DNA of 53,863 nucleotides, from assembly GCA_026994225.1 (NCBI GenBank), contig JALWRI010000091.1:1-53863 (forward strand), given 5' to 3'. Shown piece after piece: positions 1 to 9,100 of the stretch; within the stretch, counting starts at the first letter, position 1; each line of letters starts with the position of its first letter. This DNA comes from Gammaproteobacteria bacterium. GTDB lineage: Bacteria > Pseudomonadota > Gammaproteobacteria > GRL18. The notes under the pieces were generated by a model. It did not search any database and was not told the DNA's origin. It saw only the letters and a list, made by a program, of their open reading frames with translations. Position numbers and translations under genes: made by a program.

Positions 1-50
1 AAAATATATACTGTAAATACTTTAATTTTATTATCATAAGGAATTTTTTA

Positions 51-923
51 ATGCAACGATATATCCTATTAGCTGGCTTTATTCTCTGTTTATGCTTGAG
101 TAATAATATTTTTGCAGAAAATAAAGTAGTGATCCAAAATAAAGGTTCTGATACGTTAGTAAATGTAGCGCAAGCCTGGGCTGAACACTATAAAGATATT
201 AATAAAAATGTTGCTATTGCGGTTTCAGGAGGAGGTTCAGGAACAGGTATTGCTGCAATGATTAATGGTACGGTAGATATAGCAAATACTAGTCGTGCCA
301 TGAAGTCAAAAGAAATCAAACGGGCTAAAGCAAAAAATCAAGATCCTAAAGAACATATTGTTGGCTATGATGCGTTAGCCGTTTTTATTCATAAAGATAA
401 CCCTATTCAATCACTGACATTTAAACAATTAAAGGGTATTTTTGGACGTAAAGGAAAAACTACTAAATGGTCTGATATAGGAGTTAAAGTTCCAGGCTGT
501 AATGATAAAATTGTAGTGGTTAGTCGTCAAAATAATTCTGGTACGTATGCCTATTTCAAAAAAGCCGTATTGGGTAAAAAAGGAAAATATCGCCAAGGAA
601 CGTTAGATATGCACGGCTCTAAAGATGTGGTTGATTTAATAGTAAAAACACCTTGTGCTATTGGATATAGTGGTCTTGCCTATGCAACAGATCATGTTAA
701 AATGGTTTGTGTAAGTAAGAAATCTGGTGAAAAATGTGTTAGCCCAAGTGTTAAAACAGCCAGTGATCGTTCTTACCCTATCGCTCGCCCTCTTTTTATG
801 TACACCAATGGTGAACCAAAAGGTAATATTAAAAAATATTTAGATTGGATTCATAGTGATGCCGGACAGTGTATTCTGTTAAAGAAAGGTTATGCACCGA
901 TTAAAGATGTACATTGCTCTTAA
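51..923 (+). CDS. pstS: PstS-like periplasmic phosphate-binding protein
   Basis: Solute-binding component of the Pst phosphate ABC importer; it captures phosphate in the periplasm and delivers it to PstCA. The 290-residue protein starts with a signal peptide (charged start, hydrophobic core, likely cleavage after NIFA near residue 22). The PstS-type motifs are visible: GSDT near residue 32, the glycine-rich GGGSGTG near 60-66, the TSRAMK segment and SRQNNSGTY, which contribute phosphate ligands in this family. It is shorter than E. coli PstS and resembles the compact PBP-like_2/SphX form. An AAGG sequence about 10 bases upstream supports the ATG. It is the first gene of pstS-phoU-pstC-pstA-pstB1-pstB2-phoB, all on the same strand. 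The upstream promoter is mostly outside the window. Confidence 0.93.
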   Translation: MQRYILLAGFILCLCLSNNIFAENKVVIQNKGSDTLVNVAQAWAEHYKDINKNVAIAVSGGGSGTGIAAMINGTVDIANTSRAMKSKEIKRAKAKNQDPKEHIVGYDALAVFIHKDNPIQSLTFKQLKGIFGRKGKTTKWSDIGVKVPGCNDKIVVVSRQNNSGTYAYFKKAVLGKKGKYRQGTLDMHGSKDVVDLIVKTPCAIGYSGLAYATDHVKMVCVSKKSGEKCVSPSVKTASDRSYPIARPLFMYTNGEPKGNIKKYLDWIHSDAGQCILLKKGYAPIKDVHCS

Positions 924-1026
924 TCATTATTCTCAACAATCCAGACTAAGCAGAAGTAAGGTTTATTAATATACCTTGCTATTTTTCTATTTACAGATGA
1001 CCACCTAAAGATACCGGAAATATACT

Positions 1027-2094
1027 ATGTCGCACTTAGAAAAACGTATGGAACAGGATCTGAAAAATATTCGCAATCTGCTTGCAGAACAAGCAAAACG
1101 GGTTCAGTCTGGAATTAAAGATGCTATCTATGCACTACAGACCAATAATCATCAATTAGCGTATCATGTCATCTTGCTCGATCATCCCATTAATCGTGCT
1201 ATGCGTAATATCGATCGACATTGTCATCATTTTATTGCTTTACATCTTCCTAGTGGTGCAAATCTGCGCTTACTTTCTTCTGCTATTCGTATTAATATTG
1301 CTTTAGAACGTATTGGAGATTACGCTGTGACTATCGCTCGTGAGGCAGTACAACTACCCCCTCCAGATGCTAATAATATTTTATACAGAGAACTTGATAG
1401 ACTTGCGAATGAAAGTTTATTAATGCTAAAGCAATCTATTCAGGCATTTAATGAACTGAATGCAGATTTTGCACACAGTAGCATGTTATTATCGGAAAAT
1501 GTTGAATACGATTTAAATATCATCTATGACCAAATGACCGATACGCAAAATACGGCAAATATGAAATGTATTCTGGCATTGTTTGTCATTTTCACCCATT
1601 TAAAACGTGTTTCTGATCAATCTAAAAATATTTGCGAAGAAACTATTTTTTCTGTAACAGGAGAACAAAAGAAACCTAAAATATATCGTATTTTATTTAT
1701 AGATGAAGAAAATAATTATGCCAGTCAATTAGCAGAAGTGATTGCACGGAAAAACTATCCCGATTGGGGGGAATACAGGAGTGCTGGACGTACTGCTAAT
1801 CCACAATTACATCCAGATATGCTGCACTTTTTATCTGAACATGGTGAAGATAGCAGTCAAATAAAAGCCACCAATTTAGATACCTTAACTAACAGAGAAA
1901 TTCAACAACAACATGTTATTGTCAGCTTACAAGGTACGGTGAAATCATATATTGATCCCGTTCCCTTTCATACTACCGCATTAGAATGGGATATTAAAAT
2001 TAATGATAACAATACAAAAATTGATGAAGTGTACCGTTCTCTTGCCTTAAATATTAAAGACTTAATGGAATTGTTACGTGGTAGTGAGGTATAA
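1027..2094 (+). CDS. PhoU-domain protein fused to an inactive ArsC/LMW-phosphatase-like domain
   Basis: Residues 1-215 are a PhoU-type two-repeat helical bundle: the metal-site motifs appear as LERIGDYAVTIA (93-104) and HLKRVSDQ (191-198). PhoU couples the Pst transporter to Pho signalling. Residues about 219-350 resemble LMW tyrosine phosphatase/ArsC arsenate reductase (ILFIDEENNYASQLAEVIA, then a VIVSLQG strand and a TALEWDI segment). In that fold the P-loop is C-x-G-N-x-x-R-S. Here the Cys position is Asp226, the Gly is Glu228 and the Arg is Ala232, so phosphatase or reductase chemistry should be lost. The redox cysteines of ArsC are missing too. The remaining fold may be an anion or protein-interaction module; that is inference. 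It lies between pstS and pstC, an unusual place for phoU, and its stop is just upstream of the pstC ATG. Confidence 0.82.
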   Translation: MSHLEKRMEQDLKNIRNLLAEQAKRVQSGIKDAIYALQTNNHQLAYHVILLDHPINRAMRNIDRHCHHFIALHLPSGANLRLLSSAIRINIALERIGDYAVTIAREAVQLPPPDANNILYRELDRLANESLLMLKQSIQAFNELNADFAHSSMLLSENVEYDLNIIYDQMTDTQNTANMKCILALFVIFTHLKRVSDQSKNICEETIFSVTGEQKKPKIYRILFIDEENNYASQLAEVIARKNYPDWGEYRSAGRTANPQLHPDMLHFLSEHGEDSSQIKATNLDTLTNREIQQQHVIVSLQGTVKSYIDPVPFHTTALEWDIKINDNNTKIDEVYRSLALNIKDLMELLRGSEV

Positions 2095-2098
2095 TCCA

Positions 2099-3028
2099 AT
2101 GACAACATCATCCACTTCTTCCTCTAGTCATTTATCTATTCATCAACGTAATGTTGATTGGTATATAGATAAAGCGATACAAGTCATTGTTTTTTTATCC
2201 GGTATTTCCGCTATTTTATTTATTGTTGGTATTTTTATTTTTGTTACTGCAGAAGGCATAGGATTTTTCACTGATGCATTTAGTTTTTCTGAAGTTTTTA
2301 CCTCTGAATACTGGGATCCCAGTGATGAAGATGCACCTGAATACGGTATATTAGCCCTGATGGTCGGTACGGCAAGCGTTACCGGTTTAGCAATGCTGGT
2401 CGCTATCCCTTTTTCACTTGGTGCTGCCATTTATATTGCTGAATTTGCAACGGGAAAAACCCGGGAAATATTAAAAATATTAATTGAATTACTGGCTGCT
2501 ATTCCCTCTGTTGTTTGGGGGTTTATTGGTTTAAGTATTATGAACCCCTTAATCATTGATCTGTTTGATATACCAGTGGGACTCAATGTGCTTAATGCTG
2601 GAATTATTTTAGGGCTGATGGCAGCCCCAATTATGACCTCTATTGCAGAAGATGCTTTAAAAGCCGTACCTGATAGATATAGAGAAGCCGCAGAAGCATT
2701 AGGTGCTACTCGTTGGCAAGTCATTTATAAAACGGTTATTCCTGCTGCTAAAAATGGTTTACTAGGTGCCATATTATTAGGGGTAGGTCGAGGTTTTGGC
2801 GAAACGATGGCTGTTTTAATGGCAACCGGACATGCAGTCAATATTCCTGGCTCAATATTTGAACCGGTTAGAGCGCTAACTGCTACCATAGCAGCCGAAT
2901 TAGGGGAAACTGCTGTAGGTTCTGAACATTATCAAGCACTGTTTAGTATTGGTATATTTTTATTCCTGATTACCTTTATTATTAACCTTACTGCTGATCT
3001 TATTGTTCGTGGTATCAAAAACCAGTAA
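2099..3028 (+). CDS. pstC: Phosphate ABC transporter permease PstC
   Basis: Inner-membrane permease of the Pst importer, partner of PstA. Six hydrophobic segments are visible, the first at about residues 25-50, and the MetI-type EAA loop (EAAEALGATRWQVIYKTVIP) that docks the ATPase lies in the second half. The conserved GFGETMAV segment of PstC follows. I chose the ATG at 2099 rather than the upstream GTG at 2078, because a GTGAGG ribosome-binding site lies about 10 bases before 2099, whereas the GTG would overlap phoU and has no such site. The gene follows the phoU stop by 4 bases, so translation is probably coupled. Confidence 0.93.
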   Translation: MTTSSTSSSSHLSIHQRNVDWYIDKAIQVIVFLSGISAILFIVGIFIFVTAEGIGFFTDAFSFSEVFTSEYWDPSDEDAPEYGILALMVGTASVTGLAMLVAIPFSLGAAIYIAEFATGKTREILKILIELLAAIPSVVWGFIGLSIMNPLIIDLFDIPVGLNVLNAGIILGLMAAPIMTSIAEDALKAVPDRYREAAEALGATRWQVIYKTVIPAAKNGLLGAILLGVGRGFGETMAVLMATGHAVNIPGSIFEPVRALTATIAAELGETAVGSEHYQALFSIGIFLFLITFIINLTADLIVRGIKNQ

Positions 3029-3055
3029 TTGATAACAATAAGGAGAAAGAATCTT

Positions 3056-3925
3056 ATGTTTAACGAATCCTCGCTTAATATAAAAAATAAAAAAGTACAA
3101 CGCTTATTTAATATATTATTTATGTTAATGACAGTGCTGCTGATTATTCCGGTGCTGATTATCCTGGTTACTCTTATTTATAAAGGGGGTGGCATTATTT
3201 CGCTTGAATTTTTATTCACAGACCCAGTCAATGGAATGACCGCAGGGGGTATTTTTCCTGCTTTAATAGGAACAATATGGCTGGTTGCGTTAGCATTATT
3301 AATTTCTGTTCCCCTTGGAGTTTGTGCAGCGATTTATCTGAGTGAATATGCACAAGATAACTGGTTTACTCGTATTATTAATCTTGCCATTATAAATCTT
3401 GCTGGTGTTCCTTCCATCGTCCATGCGTTGTTTGGAGTGGGGGCTTTTGTTATCTTTTTTGGTTTTGGTACAAGTATACTCGCAGCAAGTCTTACGCTTG
3501 CTATTATGACCTTACCTGTTGTTATTGTATCGACGAGAGAATCCTTACAGGCTGTTCCCATCGCATTTAGAGAAGCATGCTGGAACATGGGAGCAACCCG
3601 TTGGCAAACTATTCGCAGAGTGGTTTTACCCAATGCAGTCAGTGGAATTTTAACCGGTATTATTTTGGAAGTATCCCGTACTGCAGGAGAAACTGCACCT
3701 ATTATGTTTACAGGTGCAGCGTTTTTTCTCCCTTACCTTCCCCAAGGTATTTTTGATCAAACCATGGCATTATCTTTACATCTTTTTGTTATTTCCACAC
3801 AAGTCCCTAATGTACCAGAAGCATTACCTTACGGTGTGGCATTAGTACTTATCGCAATGGTGTTATTAATGAATAGTGTATCTATTGCTTTTAGAATGCA
3901 TTTAAGAGGGAAGAAAAAATGGTAA
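3056..3925 (+). CDS. pstA: Phosphate ABC transporter permease PstA
   Basis: Second inner-membrane permease of the Pst importer. It has a long first transmembrane segment (LFMLMTVLLIIPVLIILVTL), the PstA-specific loop with GGIFPALIGT, the EACWNMGATRWQTIRRVVLP coupling helix that contacts the ATPase, and RTAGETAPIMFTGAAF, a strongly conserved PstA signature. The start is the ATG at 3056, preceded by a good AGGAG at 3041-3045; an in-frame TTG at 3029 is less likely. The 3' end overlaps pstB1 by 7 bases, which supports co-translation. Confidence 0.93.
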   Translation: MFNESSLNIKNKKVQRLFNILFMLMTVLLIIPVLIILVTLIYKGGGIISLEFLFTDPVNGMTAGGIFPALIGTIWLVALALLISVPLGVCAAIYLSEYAQDNWFTRIINLAIINLAGVPSIVHALFGVGAFVIFFGFGTSILAASLTLAIMTLPVVIVSTRESLQAVPIAFREACWNMGATRWQTIRRVVLPNAVSGILTGIILEVSRTAGETAPIMFTGAAFFLPYLPQGIFDQTMALSLHLFVISTQVPNVPEALPYGVALVLIAMVLLMNSVSIAFRMHLRGKKKW

Positions 3926-4689
3926 ATACACAAGATACTCCCATTGTAGAAGTAAAAAATTTGAGTATTAGCTATGCCAATACTCGTGCGCTAAATAATG
4001 TCAATTTACAAATCTATAAAAATGAAATATTTGGTATTATTGGCCCTGCTAATGCTGGAAAAACCAGTTTTCTAAAAACCCTTAACCACATGGATAGCTT
4101 TAATCATAAAATGAAGGTGGAAGGAGAGGTATTCTTTCAAGGCATTAATGTACGAGAAGTAAATAATATTTATGCCTTACGTAGTAAAATTGGCGTCGTT
4201 TTTCCTTTACCAGTTGGCTTACCCCTTAGTATTTATGATAATGTTGCCCTATCTCCTCGCTTGCGGGGTATTAAAAATAAACAAGATTTAGATATTATTG
4301 TTGAACGTTGCTTACAGCGTGCAGCATTATGGGATGAAGTAAAAGATCGCTTACATGCTTTAGGTAGTTTATTATCGGGTGGACAGCAACAACGCTTAAC
4401 GATTGCAAGGGCCTTATCTCAAGAACCGGAATTACTGATTTTAGATGAATTTTCCATTGCTGTCGATCCAGTAACTACCATGCGTATAGAGGATGTACTC
4501 ACTGAACTAAAACAGGAAATGACAATTATATTGGTTACTAATTTAGTACAACAAGCCTATCGCTTAGCTGATCGTACTGCATTTTTCCTCACTGGAGATT
4601 GTGTTGAAATAGCAGAAACGGAAAGCCTTTTTTCAGGACAAGTAACTGACTCACGTACTAATGATTATATTCAGGGGCGTTTTGGATGA
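3919..4689 (+). CDS. pstB: Phosphate ABC transporter ATP-binding subunit, copy 1 (degenerate Q- and H-loops)
   Basis: PstB-family nucleotide-binding subunit, 256 residues. Walker A is GPANAGKTS (42-50), the ABC signature LSGGQ (152-156) is canonical and Walker B is LLILDE (172-177). Two residues needed for hydrolysis in the family are replaced: the Q-loop glutamine is Pro96 (VVFPLP where PstB has VFQKP) and the H-loop histidine is Asn208 (LVTNLV where PstB has VTHNM). The D-loop also departs (SIAVDP). Its own ATP site is therefore probably weak or inactive, while its signature can still complete the partner's site. It overlaps pstB2 by 4 bases (ATGA), which suggests equimolar synthesis as a heterodimer with PstB2. 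Confidence 0.9.
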   Translation: MVNTQDTPIVEVKNLSISYANTRALNNVNLQIYKNEIFGIIGPANAGKTSFLKTLNHMDSFNHKMKVEGEVFFQGINVREVNNIYALRSKIGVVFPLPVGLPLSIYDNVALSPRLRGIKNKQDLDIIVERCLQRAALWDEVKDRLHALGSLLSGGQQQRLTIARALSQEPELLILDEFSIAVDPVTTMRIEDVLTELKQEMTIILVTNLVQQAYRLADRTAFFLTGDCVEIAETESLFSGQVTDSRTNDYIQGRFG

Positions 4690-5462
4690 ATAGCACTATT
4701 GACTATGCAATAACAACAGAAAGTCTTAATCTTTGGTATGATACTTTTCAGGCATTATATGATATTAATCTCAATATTCGCAATCAGATTATCACATCGC
4801 TGATAGGTCCATCGGGTTGTGGAAAATCGACTTTTTTACGTAGTATTAATCGCATCAATGAACGTTTAGGTTATGTACGTATCAATGGTGAAATTAAAGT
4901 CAACAATCATAATATTTATGCCCCAGAAGTAGAATTAATTCAAGTACGTAAACAAATAGGTATGGTATTTCAACGTCCTAATCCTTTGCCTAGCTCTATT
5001 CGAGAAAATATTTTATTTGGTTATAAAATTCATAATAAAGGGAAAAAGGTATCTCGCTCTGAACAAGATGATATAGTTGAAAAGTCATTACAACAAGTAT
5101 TACTCTGGGATAAAGTTAAAGATAAATTACACCGTAAGGCAACAGAACTTTCTCTGGAAGAACAACAAAAATTATGTATTGCCCGTTTATTACCCGTACA
5201 ACCTGAAATTTTATTAATGGATGAACCTTGTTCAGCACTTGATCCACAAGGTACTGCTGCAGTGGAAGAATTGATTTGGGAATTACGAGGCAACTACAGC
5301 ATCCTTATTGTAACGCATAATATGGCGCAAGCAAGACGTGCAAGTGAAGAGTGTATCTTTATGTTAATGGGGAAAGTGATTGAACATCAAACAACAGAAG
5401 ACTTGTTTGTTACCCCAAAACAAAAAGAAACAGCAGATTATATTGAAGGACGCTATGGATAA
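4686..5462 (+). CDS. pstB: Phosphate ABC transporter ATP-binding subunit, copy 2 (degenerate signature motif)
   Basis: Second PstB-family ATPase, 258 residues. Walker A GPSGCGKST (41-49), Q-loop Gln96 (MVFQRPNP), Walker B ILLMDE (175-180), D-loop SALDP and H-loop His211 are all canonical for PstB. The ABC signature is not: LSGGQ is replaced by LSLEE (155-159). This is the mirror image of PstB1, which has a good signature and poor Q- and H-loops. Together they would form one consensus ATP site (PstB2 Walker motifs with PstB1 signature) and one degenerate site, as in heterodimeric ABC exporters. The start ATG overlaps the pstB1 stop, and the 3' end overlaps phoB by 8 bases. Confidence 0.9.
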   Translation: MNSTIDYAITTESLNLWYDTFQALYDINLNIRNQIITSLIGPSGCGKSTFLRSINRINERLGYVRINGEIKVNNHNIYAPEVELIQVRKQIGMVFQRPNPLPSSIRENILFGYKIHNKGKKVSRSEQDDIVEKSLQQVLLWDKVKDKLHRKATELSLEEQQKLCIARLLPVQPEILLMDEPCSALDPQGTAAVEELIWELRGNYSILIVTHNMAQARRASEECIFMLMGKVIEHQTTEDLFVTPKQKETADYIEGRYG

Positions 5463-6153
5463 TAGCATACTCATTGTTGATGATGAATTTGCTATCCGTG
5501 AAATGATTAAATTTACCCTTCATAGGGAAGGGTTTAATGTTCTCACTGCACAAGATACAGGTAGTGCAAAAAAAATAATACAAAAATGTCCTCCACAGTT
5601 ATTGTTATTAGATATTATGTTACCTGGACAATCAGGAATGAGCTTTGCCAAAGAGTTACGTAATAAAGAAGCAACTCGCTCCCTGCCAATTATTATGCTC
5701 ACAGCAAAAGCCCGTGAAGAAGATAAAATTAGGGGGTTAGATATTGGTGCAGATGACTATATTATCAAACCCTTTTCGCCTAAAGAATTAGTTGCAAGAA
5801 TTAAAGCCTTATTACGTAGAACACAAACTGAACCCCATAATCAAACAGCATATCAATATCAAGATTTACATTTATATCCTGAAAGCCATGAAGTAATGTT
5901 TAAAAATACTTTAATTCCCATGGGATCTACTGAATTTAAATTATTATCTTTTTTTGTTACCCATCCAGAACGTATTTTTACTCGTACCCAACTACTCGAT
6001 TATGTTTGGGGACAAGATATTTATATTGCAGAACGTACTGTTGATGTACATATTAGGAGATTACGTATTGCTTTAAAAACAATAGGTTATGAAAAATACA
6101 TACAAACTGTACGAGGAATAGGTTATCGCTTATCTACAAAAAAAACAAGTTAA
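5455..6153 (+). CDS. phoB: PhoB-like response regulator
   Basis: OmpR/PhoB-family transcription regulator, 232 residues. The receiver domain (1-120) has the acidic pair in LIVDDE, phosphoacceptor Asp53 in LLDIMLPG, and the switch residues in TAK and KPF. The C-terminal winged helix contains GSTEFKLLSFF and the recognition region ERTVDVHIRRLR, closely PhoB-like. I place the start at the ATG at 5455, which gives the standard N-terminus MDNSILIVDDE and overlaps the pstB2 stop by 8 bases; an upstream ATG at 5380 would add 25 atypical residues. No phoR follows; the next gene is the convergent NRPS, whose stop codon overlaps this one by 4 bases. Confidence 0.9.
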   Translation: MDNSILIVDDEFAIREMIKFTLHREGFNVLTAQDTGSAKKIIQKCPPQLLLLDIMLPGQSGMSFAKELRNKEATRSLPIIMLTAKAREEDKIRGLDIGADDYIIKPFSPKELVARIKALLRRTQTEPHNQTAYQYQDLHLYPESHEVMFKNTLIPMGSTEFKLLSFFVTHPERIFTRTQLLDYVWGQDIYIAERTVDVHIRRLRIALKTIGYEKYIQTVRGIGYRLSTKKTS

Positions 6154-9100
6154 TTCAATATCTTAGGTAACATATAATCAGGTAATCGGGTTTTTAAATA
6201 CGCCATAATATTATTTTTCTGCACAGAGGTTAATGCACTATTATCTATGGTTTGTAAGATAGCTATAAGTTGCTCGTTTTGATATTCTAGCGTTGCTTTT
6301 TCAATACGGGGATATTGTTGTAATACTTGTTCTATTTCTTCTAATTCTACCCGTTGACATTGAATTTGATACTGTTTATCTTTACGCCCTAAATATTCAA
6401 TATTTCCTTGTTCATCCATCCGTCCTAAATCTTTGCTTGCATAGACCCTTAAACCATTAGGTAATACTTTAAATCCTGATTCTATCTCTGCATTATGATA
6501 CCCTTTTGCTATTCCCATCCCTGCAATATATATCTCACCAACTTGATAACTCGATACTGGTTGTAACTGTTTATCTAACAAAAATATGGCAGTATGATCT
6601 ATTGCTGTTCCCACATACTGGGTGGGTTTTTTTTCCTTATAATAACTATATGCTGAAGCAATCGTTGCTTCTGATAACCCATATAGAAAAATAACAGCCG
6701 TATCAATAAAAGTATTTAATATCACCCTAATCTGCTCACGTTTTGCTATTTCACCTGTGATAAAGCAATAACGTAATGATAATTCTGAAAGATCAAAGTG
6801 CTGAGTAGTTATTTGTAGTAATTGACTAGGACAGGTTTGCCACACACTGATGGCATATTTTTGTAAACACCACTGATTGATTTGTTCCTCTTTCAAAAAA
6901 ATAACTTTTGCCCCTATCACTAAGGGTAAAAACATTTCCCATATTGCTGCATCACTATTCCATGCACTTGCTTGTAAAAAACGATCAGCACTATCAAAAG
7001 AAAAGGTTTTTTGCATCCATAAGAGATAATTAACAATATTTTGATGTGTTACTTCAATTCCTTTTGGATCACCACAACGAGAGGAAGTATAAATAACATA
7101 TGCGACATCATCATGGCATATATCATAACCTTTATTATCCACTGCTTTTTTTTGCTCTATATCTCCTAATAATAAGCAGGGAATATCCACACAGATGGAA
7201 ACATCGGTATCTACAATCAGTACATCTGCTAAACTATCTTGTAAAATAAAGCGATTTCTTTCTTCTGGATAACTGTCATCTAACAATAAATAAGCAGCAC
7301 CTATTTTTAATACCGCCAAAATACAAACCAGCAGATCAATACCTTCTTGTACTTGTATCGCAATTAATTTATGTACTATATCAAATTCCAGAAGCTGATT
7401 AGCTCGTTGATTGGCTTCTTCATTTAATAATGCATAAGTTATTTTTTCATTGCCTGCAATAATAGCGATTGCCTCTGGCGTTTGTTCTACCTGTTGTTCA
7501 AATAAATGATGTAAACATAAATGGATAGGTTTATCTTGCTCTATGGTATGACTCTTTGTAGCTGTCTTTTTCTGTATCGTTAATCTTGCTAATTTTTCAT
7601 CTGGTGTATGAATTAATAATAATAATAATTCTTGCCAGGTAGAGATAACATTTTCTATCATATTGGGCATAAAATGCCGATATTGCACTTTAGCCAGTAA
7701 CTTATTCTCAACAAATTGTATATGTATGATTAAATCAAATAATGCAACATCTATCTCCTGCTCAAACATTTTTAATGCTATACGTTGGGATAACGGTAAC
7801 GCATCTAAAAGTATTTTAACCCTCTGCCCATTTTCTTGGCTGTGCAGATTAACTAGATAGTGTTTTTTTATAGCTTCTAATAATATATTAAAAGTATATT
7901 CTGGTTGTACCTTTTGATATATAAATAAGGGTAATAACGGTTTTTTTGGTTTATCTGAAGGATAAAAAATAACCGTTTCATCAGTTTGTAAATAATATTG
8001 TAATATCGCAGGTAGACTTGCTAATAATAACATTTCTAAAGTGATATGCCGCTGTAATACAAAATCTTGTATATGCTTGCTTTCTTCCAGGGTAAAAGTA
8101 AACAGACTTTCTGTATATTCATCCCATATAGGCGTATCAGAATAAGCTAAGGAAATAGATTTGGCATTATTTATTTGTTGTTCCAGATTATCATCCTCTT
8201 GCCATGCTGAAATCTGATCGCTTTTTTCTATCTGCTTTGCTATATATAAGGCTAATTTTCTTACTGTAGTACAATGATAAAGACTATCTAGCTGACATTG
8301 AATAGCAAATACCTTTTCTATTTCTCGCATATATTGTGTCAAGAGCGTATAATCCATTCGCCATTGAATATAGGATTGATCTATCCCTAATAGCATATTT
8401 AATCGTCTTTCTATCATCCATAGCAATGCCTGTTGTAATGCTGTTTCAGGGGGAATATAAGGATTTTCTGTTGTATCTTGAATAGCATCTGCTATCACAT
8501 TTCTATAATCCATAGCCTGTTCCAGATAGCGAACAGGTAATAATAATAAAGTCGCTACTGATTGCTCTGGATTAGCTAACATTTCATTACAAAAATAGCA
8601 ATAATCATCGCAGATATTTTGAATAGCTTGTTCACTAAATAATGCCTTAGGATAAATCATATTTGCTTTTAATAGGTCTTTATCCTTGTCTTCATAACAG
8701 GCTAAATAGAGATCATATTTTGCTGATACCGGATCAATATCTAATAGTGTTAATTGTATATCAGGTAAATGGACAGGTTCTTCAGTAATACTATTTTGTA
8801 ATGCAAAAAGGGTTTGAAATAACGGATTTTCAGGGCGTTGTGCATTACCATAATATTGCAATAATAGTTCATAAGGAAAACTTTGATAATTAAATATTTC
8901 TAAACTATTAGTTTGTACTTGCAAATAAAAATCTCTACATGACATAGTAGTATTTTTGAGATGATGACGTAGAGGTAATAAATTAGCAAAAAAACCAATA
9001 TTGTTTTCTATCGCTTTTTGTACTCTATTTGCAACCGGTGTACCTACACAAAAATTATTTTGTCCTGAGTAACGTTGTAATAATAAAAACCAGACACTTA

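Noticed and set aside
10..30. Possible Pho box before pstS (CTGTAAAT followed by TTTAATTT).
   Set aside because: Only the first half-site resembles CTGTCAT; the second is too weak and the region is cut by the window edge.
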